64,000 nucleotides of DNA from Diprion similis. Taxonomy: Eukaryota > Arthropoda > Insecta > Hymenoptera > Diprionidae. How positions within the stretch are numbered: position 1 is the stretch's first letter; each line of letters begins with the position of its first letter. This document shows, piece after piece, positions 36,448 to 48,780 of the stretch. Both the position numbers and the translations under genes were made by a program. Under the pieces are notes generated by a model, which saw nothing but the letters and a program-made list of their open reading frames with translations, searched no databases and was not told the origin of the DNA. Location: the NCBI RefSeq assembly GCF_021155765.1, contig NC_060116.1, positions 11,842,001 to 11,906,000 on the forward strand, in the 5' to 3' direction.

Positions 36448-39400
36448 TTGAATATTTCTCTCAACAAACACACTGAACCGTATCACCCGTGAAAATTTTT
36501 GAAACCGCCCTGACCTTCAACCCTTGAAAAATTTCCCGCAATATCCTGTCGCCGAAACGTGTTGCTATAAAAAATACAATAAACATACGTTTCAACCACC
36601 GTAAGGTGAAATTGCGATTTTTCCACACCATGAAAGCAGGGAATAAAATAAAGTAAAATGAAATGAAAATGAAAATTGCGTAATGTTGCGTTTGGGGTTA
36701 AAACGAGCGGCAAATGGTCGAGCCCGACAACCTTGCCGATGTACAGACACCTATTTATATCCATATACCTACGCGTTATACATGGACAATTGTAAGAATA
36801 CGGCGAAGTATGCGGAGCATCACGAGGAACCTGAGGGAACAGTTATCCGATACGAACCTGCCTACCGGCGAAAATTATCATATTGTGAAAATCTGATATA
36901 CATATACACAATACGATACTGTGAGCTGTATGTATAATACGCGATCGAAAACAGCCAAGGATTTTGCGATAGAATTTGATGGAACGGAACAGCGCTGGAA
37001 TACATTATAATGATTTTACCCAAGAAAATCTGTATACCAAGCTCACCTCGAGGTGTTTTATATACGTATACCGTCAGAAACAATTTTAACACCTCAGCAC
37101 GCGGTTAACGGCAAAGCTTTTTACGAAGAGCTTGATGGAACGTTACAGGATTGAATTACCTTGCTTTAAGTCAAGTCTCGGAGCTGCCTTAGAAGTAGAT
37201 TGACATCCAGCTACCAGCAGGAATACCAAATGACCGGAATTTCCTTTCAATTAATCGCAAACTTCCAAGACGTATCATTACAATTTTCACACGACTCATA
37301 GAGTTCTATGACTCACTATAGAAGTTCGCTCATCTCTTTGCTTCAATTTTCGCACGAATTCGGTTGACAACCTCGCCTAATCAGCGTCCCTAAAACAATC
37401 AAAATCTCGCAATTTTTCCCTACGAATGCATACGTTCTAATAATGGTACAGTAACAGCGATAAGCGTGGGTAACCAGCGTGTCTGATTGCCCGCAGGGAT
37501 AAGTAAAAGGACGAGCGCAGTTCCGAAGGTTCGGGCTCTGGTTCGATCCAAAGTCAGTTGGGTTAAGTGGGGCGGGGAAGACCTCGGGGGGCACTTGAGC
37601 CACTTGACGCGTTTCCCGATTGGTTAACATCGGGTGTTTCCCTTGAAGCGAATTTTCCGGCGTGATAGGCGAACGCGGAGCGCGGCGTTTAGGCTGTTTT
37701 GCTTGCAGAGATCCCGCGGACTGGATTCGACAGGGGTACAATGTGTATAAGCAGCCGGGAGCTCGGGGGTTCCGAGAGCTTAAACTACCCCCGGGGAGGC
37801 TTCGCCATTTTCACACTGTAAAGAGGAGGAAGTGAATGTACCTGGGTACCCCTGCCGAGATTCCCCAGAGCCATTCCAAAAGGGGAGGAAGAAGAAGATA
37901 TCCAAGAAGAAAGCCCCTCGCGAAGTGGGAATTTTCGTTCTTGTAGAGGCGCGAGTCGCTCGAGTATTAGGTGAAAGATTTGAAAATCGTTATGCTTTTT
38001 TGTTCAATTTCAAATCACAATATGCCTGACTTGAATATATTACAAGTTATTCAAGATAGCCGGGAGACTTCGGGGGATGAGCTTATACAGACAACCCGAC
38101 TCTCGTAGGGGCGAAGAAAGAGTTGAAATACGAGGTGATTAGTCGGGGACAGAGTCGCGGTCCCGGTGCTGAGGCAAAAAAACCGCGGCCGTGGTTACAA
38201 CGCATATTTCTCCGGCAGAAGGACCGGCAAAAGTTCGCTTCAAAGCTGCCGCAAGTCATCCTGATAAGCCAAACTTTCTTGATTTTCGCTATTGTCTATC
38301 TGCTGCCGCAAGTTAAGCTCTTCGCCGTCCCCAAACTCCACACCCTTCATCTACTCCCGATTCCACAACCGTAACGCGCCAGTTTCGAGGACGATTTTTT
38401 TCCCTCCTCGCCTTAAACTAATTACACTCGTCCCGGAGATTCTTGTCGGATTAAATCCAACGCAGAATCGACCCAAAGCGACGGTGGCCAAGGACTAGAA
38501 AGGTCGAAGAAGGGATGTATACATACATACGTGCGTGTACGTATGTCTGCTAGAATTCCAACGGCAAATTGGACGCGAGATGGAATTACTGCTCTTTCAG
38601 GTCTGTATTTATACGGGTCGAGAAAACTTTCGTTTATACCAATGCTGCGGGAAAGCGAAGGGATGTAAGAACAACACTTCGGTAACTCAGCTTACCCGGG
38701 GATTTTTTAGTTCCTTCTTCGTATTCTCATTCAATTTTTATAAGGAAAGCATGAACTGTGGTTTCGATAGCCGTTACTTAGGGACCGTTATTGGACCGGG
38801 GACCACACAGGGTGCAAGAATGGAGCCGCAGATGCTGGCGAGGGAACGAACTTTTCCTCACTTTCTTTGGAAAGTAAAGACGCGGAGTGCCTTTATGCCG
38901 AAACTTGAAAGTTTAAAGTTTGGAAAAGTTGAAACCCCTGGGTGGAAATCTCTTATACGTAGATAGGGAACTGAGATATACTACGATGATGTTATCTTAC
39001 AGTTCACACTCTAATAGTCTGATTTTCGTGGTAGCCATTACCAATACGTGAAAATTACTATGTTATGTAGTAGTCAATCATCCCGGAAAAACGAGAGAGA
39101 TGATAAACAAAACTCGTTTCATGCGAGGTCGTGTACACGGAGTTTTTCTGTCTCGATGCATACGAAAAATCAATAAGAAGAAGAAAGACGGAATAAGGAG
39201 GGAGATTAACGGAACGTGTAAGCGTAATCCTATTCAGGTCTTTGTTCAGAGTTTAGCATACGAGGATGTAAGGCACCACATGCGCCCATAATACGCAAGT
39301 GAGCCTGTGTGAACTGACAGAGCGCTCACTTAACGTATTTCTAGCAAGTTTTTGAGCTGGAAAAGCCCTGAACAGTCGACTTCTAGTGTCGACTGGCTGG

Positions 39401-40920
39401 CTCACCAACTCCGGCTTCTCTATCCTCCTTAAAATCCCCTTTGACTGGCGTTTGCCAAGGGCGAAAAAAGAGACGAGGAACCTGATCCATCCGCCTGTGT
39501 GTACATGCTCTGCACCTTTCCATGCCTCCTCGATTTAAACCTCAGCTGTACTCTAGCTGCGCGAATCTGGTTATACGCACGTAGATGTAACAGTGAAGGT
39601 AAAGTTAATCTGACGTTGTCGGAGGAATAATCATCATGTAGTGAAAAATGGATTGACACGACTGCACCGTAGGACACATGGACTCCGATATGACAACTCT
39701 TCTTCAAGCCCATTTGTGTCCGAGAATTTTTCAGTCAGTTAAAAATTGAGTTAATTTCATTCATTTCTACCCCGGATAATTTTTTTTCGAAATTAAACAG
39801 AGGGGCCATAATTAGCGAAGCGTTTTAATGGATGATGAGAATCTCTAAACTCGCACTGCTCGAAACGTCCCGACATTCCAGTCACGTAACTTGACACCGC
39901 GGACCAGCCTCGCTGTTGACAGCCCTCCGACGCACAATGGCCCAATCAACGTCGCGTTAATCTGAGAGCTGGGTGGGTATATAAGTTTAATCTTGGTTGA
40001 CAACAGATCGATTCGGGACCGGTTGCTGGTTACGCGAGACCCTGCATTGAACGGTGAATGGCCGAGGAGAAGGATCCGGCGGTTGGATACGCGAGCGAAG
40101 ATTGAAACGTGGAAAATCAGGTTAATGAATAATTCATCTCTCTAATGGCTCTGGGGCTAATCTGGATTCATAGTGATGGCCAACATTTGTTACTGCACCG
40201 GTCTTGTTGGACTGCTGGACTTGCTTCTTAGTCGTAATTGAGTACCGGTGTAAATTGTATTGATCCAGCTTGTGGAAGCGTTTTAGAATCACACGTGCAC
40301 GAGATTTCCAGCCACGTGCCTCGAGCGTATGAGTGATATTTGGATTAATTCATCAGACACATCTGAATTCGAAAGTATCTCGATGAATTCCTTCTCACGT
40401 TTTTTCGCTACTCTTAGCAATCGGTTTGGATTTCGTATGAAGAATGAAAATTCTACCCAAAAAAGGTTAGTACATTTAGCCGAATATTCCGTCGATTGTG
40501 ATTTATGTCCAACCGTAAAGCGTGAAGTACACTTCGTATCCGCTGCAAACCCATATCCATTACTCAATCGTCGATGTCTAAAGAAATAGAATGGAAAGAA
40601 GGGAATTTTACGTGTATTCAATGGGAGAAAAAATGATCCAAGCACGAAAACAAACGATGCATGTTCTACCTTTATATTTCACGCGTAATATTCAACTTCA
40701 AACGTAAAATTTATACCAAATTCACTTTTTCTTCTTCCTATAATAATTTACCCACTAGTTGGATCGTGTTATTTTTGATGAGTATCGGAGACTCGCATAA
40801 AAGAAAAAAAGAAAATAAAGGGATTTCAGAGAAGTTTCAGGACACTCGGACAGCACAGAGTAACACAACAATTTTTTCTTTTTTTGCTCTGATTCAGTCG
40901 ATACAAGCCCGATGATTATC
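36448..40920. other. No supported gene; possible orphan promoter
   Basis: Open frames up to 143 codons occur (for example 38535-38966) but show no family motif, conserved copy or splice context. A TATATAAG at 39978-39985 lies about 80 bases before a 15-codon open frame starting MAEEKDPAVGY. It is noted only as a possible promoter. Confidence 0.45.
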
Positions 40921-41088
40921 ATGCGTAGTGATGAAATTCACATTATCCAACTGAGGAATACACGAACAAGTGTCATACCGCACATCTGAATGATTTTGCA
41001 ATGAATTTTCATTTTCCTTAATAGGACTGGAGAGTGACTCAGTAACGTGCAGAAAAAACTAACTGGCGCATGTTATTCAATTTACTAG

Positions 41089-41243
41089 ATAAACAAGTGT
41101 CCTCGGGGGCTCTACCGTGGGGACACGGTGATCTTAGTACTCCAGGGTCCGTTTTTTCAACGGACAAAAGTGGCACAGGACTGATAAGACGGGGGCCTGG
41201 GTGGACGGAACACTACGTCTGCGAAATTCGTACATCATCATAG
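41089..41243 (+). pseudogene. Orphan lectin last exon with intact frame (type B)
   Basis: Preceded by a duplicated intron segment (40968-41088) and the acceptor TTTACTAG. In the phase used by its relatives it reads through GALPWGHGD, STDKSGTGL and EHYVCEIRTSS to TAG. Like the gene at 33514 it lacks the second and third lectin cysteines. No exon 1 or 2 lies nearby, so it is probably a relic. It could in principle be spliced to the exon ending at 35426, since the phases fit. Confidence 0.75.
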
Positions 41244-41244
41244 T

Positions 41245-41640
41245 AAATTCGCAGAATAACTATTAACAGCAACCACCAAAAAAGGGGCATTACATTTCCT
41301 GGGCATTGACTATAAGCAGAACAGCCACAACTCGAGAGCCCCTCGGCCTGGCTAACGCGTAGATATGGTTCTTTGACCATTCTGTAACTTGTTTGATTGC
41401 TGAAAAATAATAAAGTTGATATTCTAAATAAAATCAAGCTGCTTAATTGACGAACTTGCGTCACGTGTATCCTCATGTTATTCTCCAGATGACTTCTCAA
41501 CCTTTGAAATATGGGTGTATGAAAAATCCACGACTCCACAGCGGGCGAGGTTATTCCCTAAATTCAGCCTTGAACCAAGAACCAATGGTAAATGAGATCG
41601 AAAATACTGGCCTTTCTTTTGAGCAAGCCGAACCGAACTC
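41245..41640 (+). repeat. Duplicated lectin 3' flank, copy F3
   Basis: Third flank copy, following the orphan exon at 41089. It has a small local difference near 41330-41390 and then nearly matches F2 up to the type A promoter. Confidence 0.8.
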
Positions 41641-41699
41641 TTATCTGATCACATATTCTTGGAAAAGTTCACAAAGGTTATCTCTCTGGTATTAGTTTG

Positions 41700-41736
41700 T
41701 ATAAAGAGGGCGACTGTATTATCGACCGTATTCAGT
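41700..41736 (+). promoter_or_regulatory. Core promoter of lectin gene at 41784
   Basis: TATAAA at 41700-41705 and TCAGT at 41732-41736, 34 bases from T to A, giving a leader of about 50 bases. Confidence 0.8.
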
Positions 41737-41783
41737 AGGTTGAGACCAGTGTTCGGTAATCAAGTCTCGACAAATTTCATACG

Positions 41784-42835
41784 ATGAACGAATGGCTCGT
41801 CATTCTCCATCTGACCTGTCTGCCGGTTATTTCGGTAATTTCCCACCACGCCGGATCTCCCAACGAATTCGCAAGGGGTGAGCATTACAAGCCATTACCG
41901 ACAGTATATTCCCACCCCTCCCATCTTCGCGTTCTTCCGGATTTCAGGATTATAAATTACCATCGTTTTCAGCCTCAAATCTCCCGTCTGGTTACATTAA
42001 CTATCCGAACTTGGCGATAGCTTTCAAAGTTCATCGCGAACGACGCAACTGGTCAAGTGCAAAGTTGGTGTGCAAACACGAGGGAGGTCGTCTGGCCGTC
42101 ATCGACACCCACGAAAAGATAGGATACATAAAATTGCAGAAGCCAAAGTTCTCTGAGGTCTGGGTCGGTCTGAACAGAAAAGACGTGCACTGGGTTGCTG
42201 CGGAGAACCGTAATTTCAATTCTACGTAAATAAGTCCGTCTCGTTTGGTCGGACTGCGGAGTCTCGTGGCCGGGAGAAAGCTCTCCATTTCGCTGGATTT
42301 GCAGTGCTTATTTACGATGCAAATGACAGAGAGCGCGGCTGATTCAACTGTTTCGCAGACTAATCGAGCTTCACTGAATGCAACTTAAATGGAGCGAATA
42401 GCTAAATCCCACCGCGGACGCCGCGTCAGCTTTAATGCGATGCAATCCAATATCGCACATTTCTATGAACGAACACAGCACACATTCTGCATATACTTAT
42501 AGACAAATACACCGGACTGCAGCCATAATTGCACGTGCAAATCCAGCCAATGATTTTTCCCGGCGATGCTGACGCGGAGTGAAATTTATTACACCATAAC
42601 TACCGGTCTCTAATTTTGATTAATCGATTCTGTTTCACTGATCACCCATTCAGCGGAATCGCGACACACGCGTTTACCTTGGGAAACGAATGGTCCGGAT
42701 TCCTTCGGAAATTGTGCCGCTGTAAACGTTAGGGGTGACGGACTGTGTAATAAGGTTTGTATATGGCGAAAGGCGTTCGTCTGCGAAATTCCCACTGCCA
42801 CAGCCATGTCGTATCAGATACGGAACACGGTCTAG
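41784..42835 (+). CDS. Secreted C-type lectin-like protein (type A)
   Basis: Three exons: 41784-41877, 41973-42209 and 42654-42835, both introns in phase 1, giving 170 residues. The signal peptide is MNEWLVILHLTCLPVISVIS. The domain reads SGYINYPNLAIAFKVH, RRNWSSAKLVCKHEGGRLAVIDT, VWVGLNRKDVHWVAAENR, LPWETNGPDSFGNCAAV, DGLCNKVCIW and AFVCEIP. All four standard cysteines are present plus one extra in LCNKVC, which may be unpaired. NGPD sits where a sugar-specificity triplet such as QPD would be, but no WND follows, so calcium-dependent sugar binding is uncertain. Small secreted insect lectins of this kind act in immunity, gut or gland secretions; the role here is unknown. AATAAA at 42980-42985 is the likely poly(A) signal. 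Orphan copies of its promoter and exon 1 (36.1-36.3 kb) and of its promoter and exon 3 (48.78-49.18 kb) flank it. Confidence 0.88.
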
Positions 42836-42979
42836 ACTCCAGGCCAACAGAGGAAGTCGGAATCTCGGAGAAAACTGTATCTCCGTTGCAATGGAAGGCA
42901 GGGAGCAAAAGAAGCCAAAAAAAAAAAAAATATTGAATGGTATAAATAAGCTCAACCTTGTGTAATTCAAGGGGTGAAA

Positions 42980-42985
42980 AATAAA
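42980..42985 (+). terminator. Poly(A) signal of lectin gene at 41784
   Basis: AATAAA 145 bases after the stop codon. Confidence 0.6.
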
Positions 42986-45577
42986 GACCGATCACCAAAC
43001 AAAAACTTGTATGAATTACTTTGATGTCTTTAGCGTATAGTCCGTTGTTTGATACCGCTCTTTGTTTCTATATCAAGATTATTTTTTCACTGTATAAATT
43101 ATTTCTACCAACATCAATGAAAAAGTCACGTCTACCGATCCTCCGATTGAGCTGCTTACCAAATAAAGATGCGATGTCACATTACCGAGTCCATTTAATA
43201 CGGATGGTTGTTGAGTGATGGCCGAGAGACGGTTGGGAAGATGAAAAGGCCGGCAAAGATAATGGCGCTGGGTCTATATACTACATATATTATACGTATG
43301 TACCAGCTAAGTCCGTATTTTTTAAGTCCTGGTGCGATTATCTCTCAAGCTCCAGAGTTTGGGTGGAGCCATGGTCAAGAGGGTTATAGATTTCACAAAA
43401 GCTTTAGGTCCAAAAGCTCGGACTTTTCTGCGAGCTTCCCAGAGTTTTAAGGGTTTACGAGCCCCACTGGGCATTCCGAGTTTCCACGTGAACGCTTTGA
43501 GAGCACCTCCTCCCCCCGTCCTCTTTTCGGCTCAGAATCAGCAGTACCAACCGACTGATATACTTATACGCGCATCATCTGGATGCTGGGATGGAAGGAG
43601 GACGGCAGCTTTTGTCGGTAGTATCTTCGCCGCGCAGGACCACACAATCGCAAAAGCCAGCCACATTTGTTCATTCAGGATTCATTTTATCCCGATATTT
43701 CTCGCTCCTTTATTTCATCCTCCACCGCACCGGAACGAGCCTAAATTTTCTTTCATTCTCGGCACAAGGAATACGCTCGGCCAAAATGTCTGTAACTATC
43801 TAAGAACTTAAATAGAAATTCCTGCACATATCGCTGCAGAATCGATCAACCAGTGAATCAAGACACGTACAACTATATATACTAGATACGAAGATGAGAT
43901 CGGATTTTCGACCCGGTGAACTTCGAGAAATTATCCATTCGGGTCTTCGGTTTCGTGCGAGTCAGGGGTTGTCCCGGAAATGAAGCGAGTCGCGGTCCCC
44001 TTCAGTGGCGGTAAATCATACGTTCGAGATCCTCTCGGGTAGAGTCTATAGGCACTTCCGGTTATACCGAGTGGAAGATTCTGTCCGATCCCTACGGACG
44101 GGGGGCAGTGATAGGCAGATAATGGCGTATAAACGGACACGCTGGAAGGACGTGGCTGTTATTAGGCAACTAGTCTGCAAGTCGTCGCAATCGCGCAGGG
44201 TAAACAGGCAAAAGAGACATGCACAGCGGATGCTGGCGTAGAATCGGCGGCGGCGGCGGCGGTGGGTGGCAGATAGGCGGGTATGTTGCGTTCGAAAAGT
44301 GCTTTCCATTAGCAGCAGAGCACTGAGTACAAAAGCCACCAGCGGCGAGGGTGAATACAGAAGAACCAACAGACAATGGAGGTCGTGTTCGGTGGCTGGT
44401 CTGCCCGGCAGCAGCCTGGCTGCCTACATAGCTACTCAAAATAATATCGCGGTTGCCTCATCAATCATAAGCCCAGGGTGATGAAAAGCCGCCGTTATAA
44501 TACTTTCTGAATGGTAGAATCCACCCCACTAAACTTATACGTATAATATTATATGCAGCGTTTAAGCCGCGGCTTTCTCCTTGTCTCATCTGAAACCGTA
44601 TACCACCACCTTTTTACTTGACATGTAGGTACCTGCTCGTGCACTTCATCTCCTCTTAATTTTCACCTCGCCTGCAGTTAATAACAATTTTTCCTCATAG
44701 TCACCGGATACGGAAACTCTCCGCGAGTCGGTAGGTATTTGCGGTATCATCTTGCGCATTGAGGGTGATAGCTCGTTTCCGTTCGCCTGTCTAATGTTTT
44801 GAAAATCATTTATCAAGTTCAGGGTTCTACACAACCAGCAAAAGTTCCCCCGTTAAAACCTCATGCGAAAACTCGGCGAGCCTTATACGCGAGGCCTGCA
44901 GTTGGGTAAAAGGAGGGTGAAAAACACACCTTTCATTTCACCCCGTAGAACATGAAATAATTAACGTGTGTCTGTGTACATAATTATGTACGAGTATAGT
45001 AATATATATGTATACTAATGTCTCGAATCATGCGGTAGAATCCACCAGCTTGGCGATAAAACATCAAGTGAGGAGCTGCTAATTGGCCTGAAGGCTCTGC
45101 TGACAACGATCTTTATTTCCACCCGACTCTCTGCTCTTCCTTTGTTCAATTTTAAAAATCGATTCACCGCTCGGCGCGTGGCTACCACCAAGAAAAGCTA
45201 TTAACCCCATTGTGCCTGCCATCGAACCGGTGCTAGTTCCGGACCCTAACTTTTATGAGAGGAATGAAAATTACTGTACATACCGAAAGGTGAATGTAAT
45301 ATCATTCACACGCCCGTCCAGCCGCGGACAAAGTGGCTGCCGAGTGCCACTAATCGGTGACTTCAGCGCATACACAAGCATAAACACACGAAGCCCTTCG
45401 AAATATGAAAAAAGCGTGTTCCACACATCCTGATAAGATGTATAGCGATACGACGTGTTACCCGCGCTCAGCTGGGATCCTGCTCGGTTAGGATTGGCCA
45501 AACTTTTATGTTAATTCGAAGATAACGAGGTGAGGTTTAACCCTTGTTAGGTAAATATTATTTTGGTCGTTTAATTT
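42986..45577. other. No supported gene
   Basis: Open frames up to 159 codons (43332-43811) lack motifs and are probably chance. A (GGC)n run lies near 44247-44266. Confidence 0.5.
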
Positions 45578-45930
45578 CAGCAATTATATACTTTGTTCCA
45601 ACCTGCACGCGTTACGTTCACCTTTTAACGCGTTTTTCGTTAACACGTAACGCCCCCTCTTCGTCACAATGGTCGCAAATACGCACACTCACATCGAATC
45701 TCGTATCGAATTGTCATTACCCACCTCGCTGTTTTCACTAACGTATAATTCGCAATTACGTACACGAGGGGCCTTTTATGGTGTGTCGAATGGTTTCACG
45801 GACAACCTTGAAGGTGACTCGATGCACAGTCAGCAATCAGGAGGGTGAGATTTTCGAGTAAATAGGGTCGTTCGAGTCTTGGCTTTGTATCATATATAAT
45901 TGGCTTCAGTTTGATTTGATTTGATTTCAC
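45578..45930. repeat. 350-bp segmental duplication, copy 1
   Basis: Near-identical to 49201-49556. It begins at TTTCAGCAATTATAT and ends at a GTTTGATTTGATTTGATT run. Differences are scattered single bases. No protein-like conservation was seen. Confidence 0.95.
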
Positions 45931-46031
45931 CGGTGCACATATTCATTAGGCGTAGTGATGAAATTCACATTGTACAACTATGTGAGTAATACACCCCAAT
46001 TTTATGCAGTGTATGTCGAGATTACAGAAAT

Positions 46032-46580
46032 GCCAAACAAGATACAAATACTAGTTATCGTGTTACGTAGTCTGTATGGAAATATAAGTAGACATCGCTA
46101 AGAGAGAAAAAGAATATCAGACTGTTGCATCACTTGGTTATGAGAAATGATAATCTCTACGAATGCGAGCTCGTACAGAAAACTCCGAACATCCAAAATG
46201 GTATTCAAGAAATTCCTACGGGAAGAAAAGTGCTGAAAAAATTTACTTGCTTGATTACAAATGAAAATATTGGTATCAGAAGAAGGTTACTTTATCTGAA
46301 CTTCCAATGCAGGTAATAGTCTCTTGTTAGTGCAACCTCGCCGAGAGAGCTTAGACACGTCTTTTTCGCACGGTTACCAACAAGAGACTTCTCGTTATTG
46401 CAAACTGTTAACAAAGTCAAGAAAGAATGACCCTTCACCCAGGGGCATGCACTCGGAGTGCGTGGACACTAATTGCAGCGATTGCATCGCAATATTACCA
46501 AGGACGGGAAAAGTGATGTACTGCGCCAAAGTGAGAATTCCAGGAATTATCAGGCCGATAAAAACATCCGGAGAACTGGC
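46032..46580 (+). repeat. Repeat R2, copy of 31937-32495
   Basis: The lectin-exon-like frame is preserved (FSHGYQQETSRYCKLL, MHSECVD, MYCAKVRIPG) despite many base differences and an in-frame 5-codon deletion ahead of it. Exons 1-2 are absent. Confidence 0.45.
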
Positions 46581-46799
46581 TTGTTTTATTAAGATAAACA
46601 TAATTGACCAAGAAACAAGATTAACTTTATTTTCTTCAAGTGCGAGTCGATGTTTGTGTTGTGACGTCGCACCATCATATCTGTCATGATAAACCCCGAA
46701 CCCGCGAAGCGGAGCCAAACAGAGTCGAACAACCCTAAATATATCCGACCGCGATCGACACGGCCAATCGACTATCAAGAAGTTCTCATTCAGTCAGCA

Positions 46800-47175
46800 G
46801 GGTTACCATCCACATTATCCTTTTTCAAAATTCTCCAGGACAAATTCTCCCGTTGAAGAAATTCCCCAGCAAAAAATCCCCCCTCCACTATATTCCAACG
46901 TTTGGGCTGCGCAGTCACCTTTTGCGTTTTCGTTTGGGGTGGCATATTGTGGTTTTGGTAATGCCCCTGACATACGGAGGCGGAATTATTCAAACCTTTC
47001 GCCTGCGAATGTCACCATTCCGTATTTCGTACGGGATGGTTTCGCCTTTCATTTTTAATAAATTCAATATCAGGGGGATATTGTCACGGTGAATTTTGTC
47101 GAGAGAGGATTTTTCCAGGAAGGATTTTGTCCTGGGAATTTTATCCTCAAGATTTGAGAGTGGGGACATTTTGTC
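46800..47175. mobile_element. Foldback-like element with repeated inverted ends
   Basis: Both ends consist of short degenerate units of the type GACAAAATTCCCC. On the left (46820-46880) they read forward (AGGACAAATTCTCCC, GAAATTCCCC, AAAAAATCCCCCC); on the right (47070-47175) they read as the reverse complement (GGGGGATATTGTC, GATTTTGTCCTGGG, GGGGACATTTTGTCCTC). A core of about 190 bases separates them. No transposase frame is present, so it would be non-autonomous. It lies just upstream of the lectin promoter at 47572. Confidence 0.5.
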
Positions 47176-47571
47176 CTCGTGCAATGTACATAGTTCCGAA
47201 AGTACCCACTCGGCAAAAGAGAGAGAGAGAGAGAAAAAGCCAGTACTTTTCCTCTTATCGTATTCAAGGTTCACACCCACACTCTCACACACACACACGC
47301 AGGTTAATTAAAATTGAGGATTCGCACTATGAGGCGGGGCGTGTACAACCGCCACGCGGGACTCACCTGTTTGTTATTTAGTTTCGAGCATTTTCTTTTC
47401 ATTCTCAAAAATATATTCAATAAGTTCTGCCTCCAAACATACTCGCGTCTCTCGCCCACTCCTGATCCCATAATTTCGTATGGGCTAATCAACCGTTATA
47501 GTATCCTCGATATACATGAGTCGGAAAAGTTCACGCGGGTTATCTTGTACCACGTGTGCGTCTTGGTTTAC

Positions 47572-47605
47572 TATAAAGTAAAGCAGAACTGCTACGCGTA
47601 GCTAG
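47572..47605 (+). promoter_or_regulatory. TATA promoter of lectin gene at 47642
   Basis: TATAAA at 47572-47577 in the same TTGGTTTACTATAAAG block as at 33444, with the conserved TAGCTAGTTTT about 30 bases on. Confidence 0.75.
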
Positions 47606-47641
47606 TTTTAATCCGAGGAGAGTAACCGTCTCGTTTCGAAA

Positions 47642-48417
47642 ATGTCCATCGCGCTAAGAATGCTGTTTTTGCAGCTAGTCTGCATGTTGGTTGTTTCGGT
47701 GACGTCGAATGGTTATCAGGTACCGTATAACACCGCGTCGGTCACAACGAGTAAGTAGAAACAAATTTAATAGACTTAAAATATTCCAAACTGATTGCGA
47801 AATACGAAAAGACTCCGGGAATAAAAATGATAAAATCACGCCTAATTTCAGCCATCAGTTTACCGGCGGGCTACGTTTACTATCCGACCGTAAATGCAGC
47901 CTACAAAATACATCAGGATAAGCTCAGTTGGAGTAACGCAAAGGATGCTTGCGCTTCCGAGGGAGGCCGCCTCGCCGTGATTGACACTCTTGAGAAAGTT
48001 GAATTCATAAATAGGATCAGGAATCCGAGTACGAATGTTTGGGTCGGTATTGAGAAAAAGAATGACAACTGGGTTACTGCTGACACACGTGAGTATCATA
48101 CCGTATATCTGAACAATTTTGCAATAAATTTTCATGATGAGAAGTTGAAGTAAAGAGCGACTAACCAACGTGCGGAAAACGTTAACTAATGCGTGTTATT
48201 CAATTTACTAGAGGCACGTTTGTTCTATCTACCGTGGGGAACGAATCAGCCTTATGGTATCGGGGACTGTGCTGCTGTAAAGAAAAGTGGTACAGGACTA
48301 AAGAGCAGGATGTGTTTCTGGTCGGAACCCTACGTCTGCGAAATTCGTACAGCAACGGTAGTGCCACAGAATGGCTATTACCAGCAACCAACAAAGAACG
48401 GACATTACATTCCATAG
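47642..48417 (+). CDS. Secreted C-type lectin-like protein (type B, complete)
   Basis: Three exons: 47642-47750, 47852-48088 and 48212-48417, phases 1 and 1, giving 183 residues. The signal peptide is MSIALRMLFLQLVCMLVVSV, followed by a short linker (YQVPYNTASVTT). The C-type lectin domain reads AGYVYYPTVNAAYKIH, LSWSNAKDACASEGGRLAV, NVWVGIEKKNDNWVTAD, LFYLPWGTNQPYGIGDCAAV, SRMCFW and EPYVCEI. All four canonical cysteines are present in the expected order. NQP occupies the sugar-specificity site and there is no WND, so glycan binding cannot be assumed. The C-terminal tail (about 20 residues, VVPQNGYYQQPTKNGHYIP) is absent from the paralog at 33514 because of an earlier stop there. AATAAA at 48524-48529 is the probable poly(A) signal. 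Confidence 0.9.
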
Positions 48418-48419
48418 GT

Positions 48420-48720
48420 ATCGGTTGACGAGATATTTCTAGGCCTGGCTAAAGAGTAGATATGGTTTGTTGATCACTGTGTGAAATATGTAATTTTTTA
48501 AAAATAATAACGTTTATATTCTAAATAAAATCACGCTGATAAATTCATGAATTGCGCCGCGTGTACAATCATGTCATTTTCCAGATGACTTATTGACCTT
48601 TGAAACATAGATATCTCTATATACATGACGGTACAGCGGCCGAGATTATCTTTCGAGTTCCATATTGAACCGAGAACCAATGGTAAATGAGAACTAAAAT
48701 ATTTCATCACTTTGTTTTGA
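48420..48720 (+). repeat. Duplicated lectin 3' flank, copy F4
   Basis: The most diverged of the four flank copies. It contains AATAAA at 48524-48529 and runs into a third type A promoter copy. Confidence 0.75.
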
Positions 48721-48780
48721 GCGAGACGAACCTAACTCTTATCTGATTACATATTCTTGGAAAAGTCTTGTCTTAGTTTG

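Noticed and set aside
38535..38966. 143-codon plus-strand open frame
   Set aside because: No family similarity and no supporting context.
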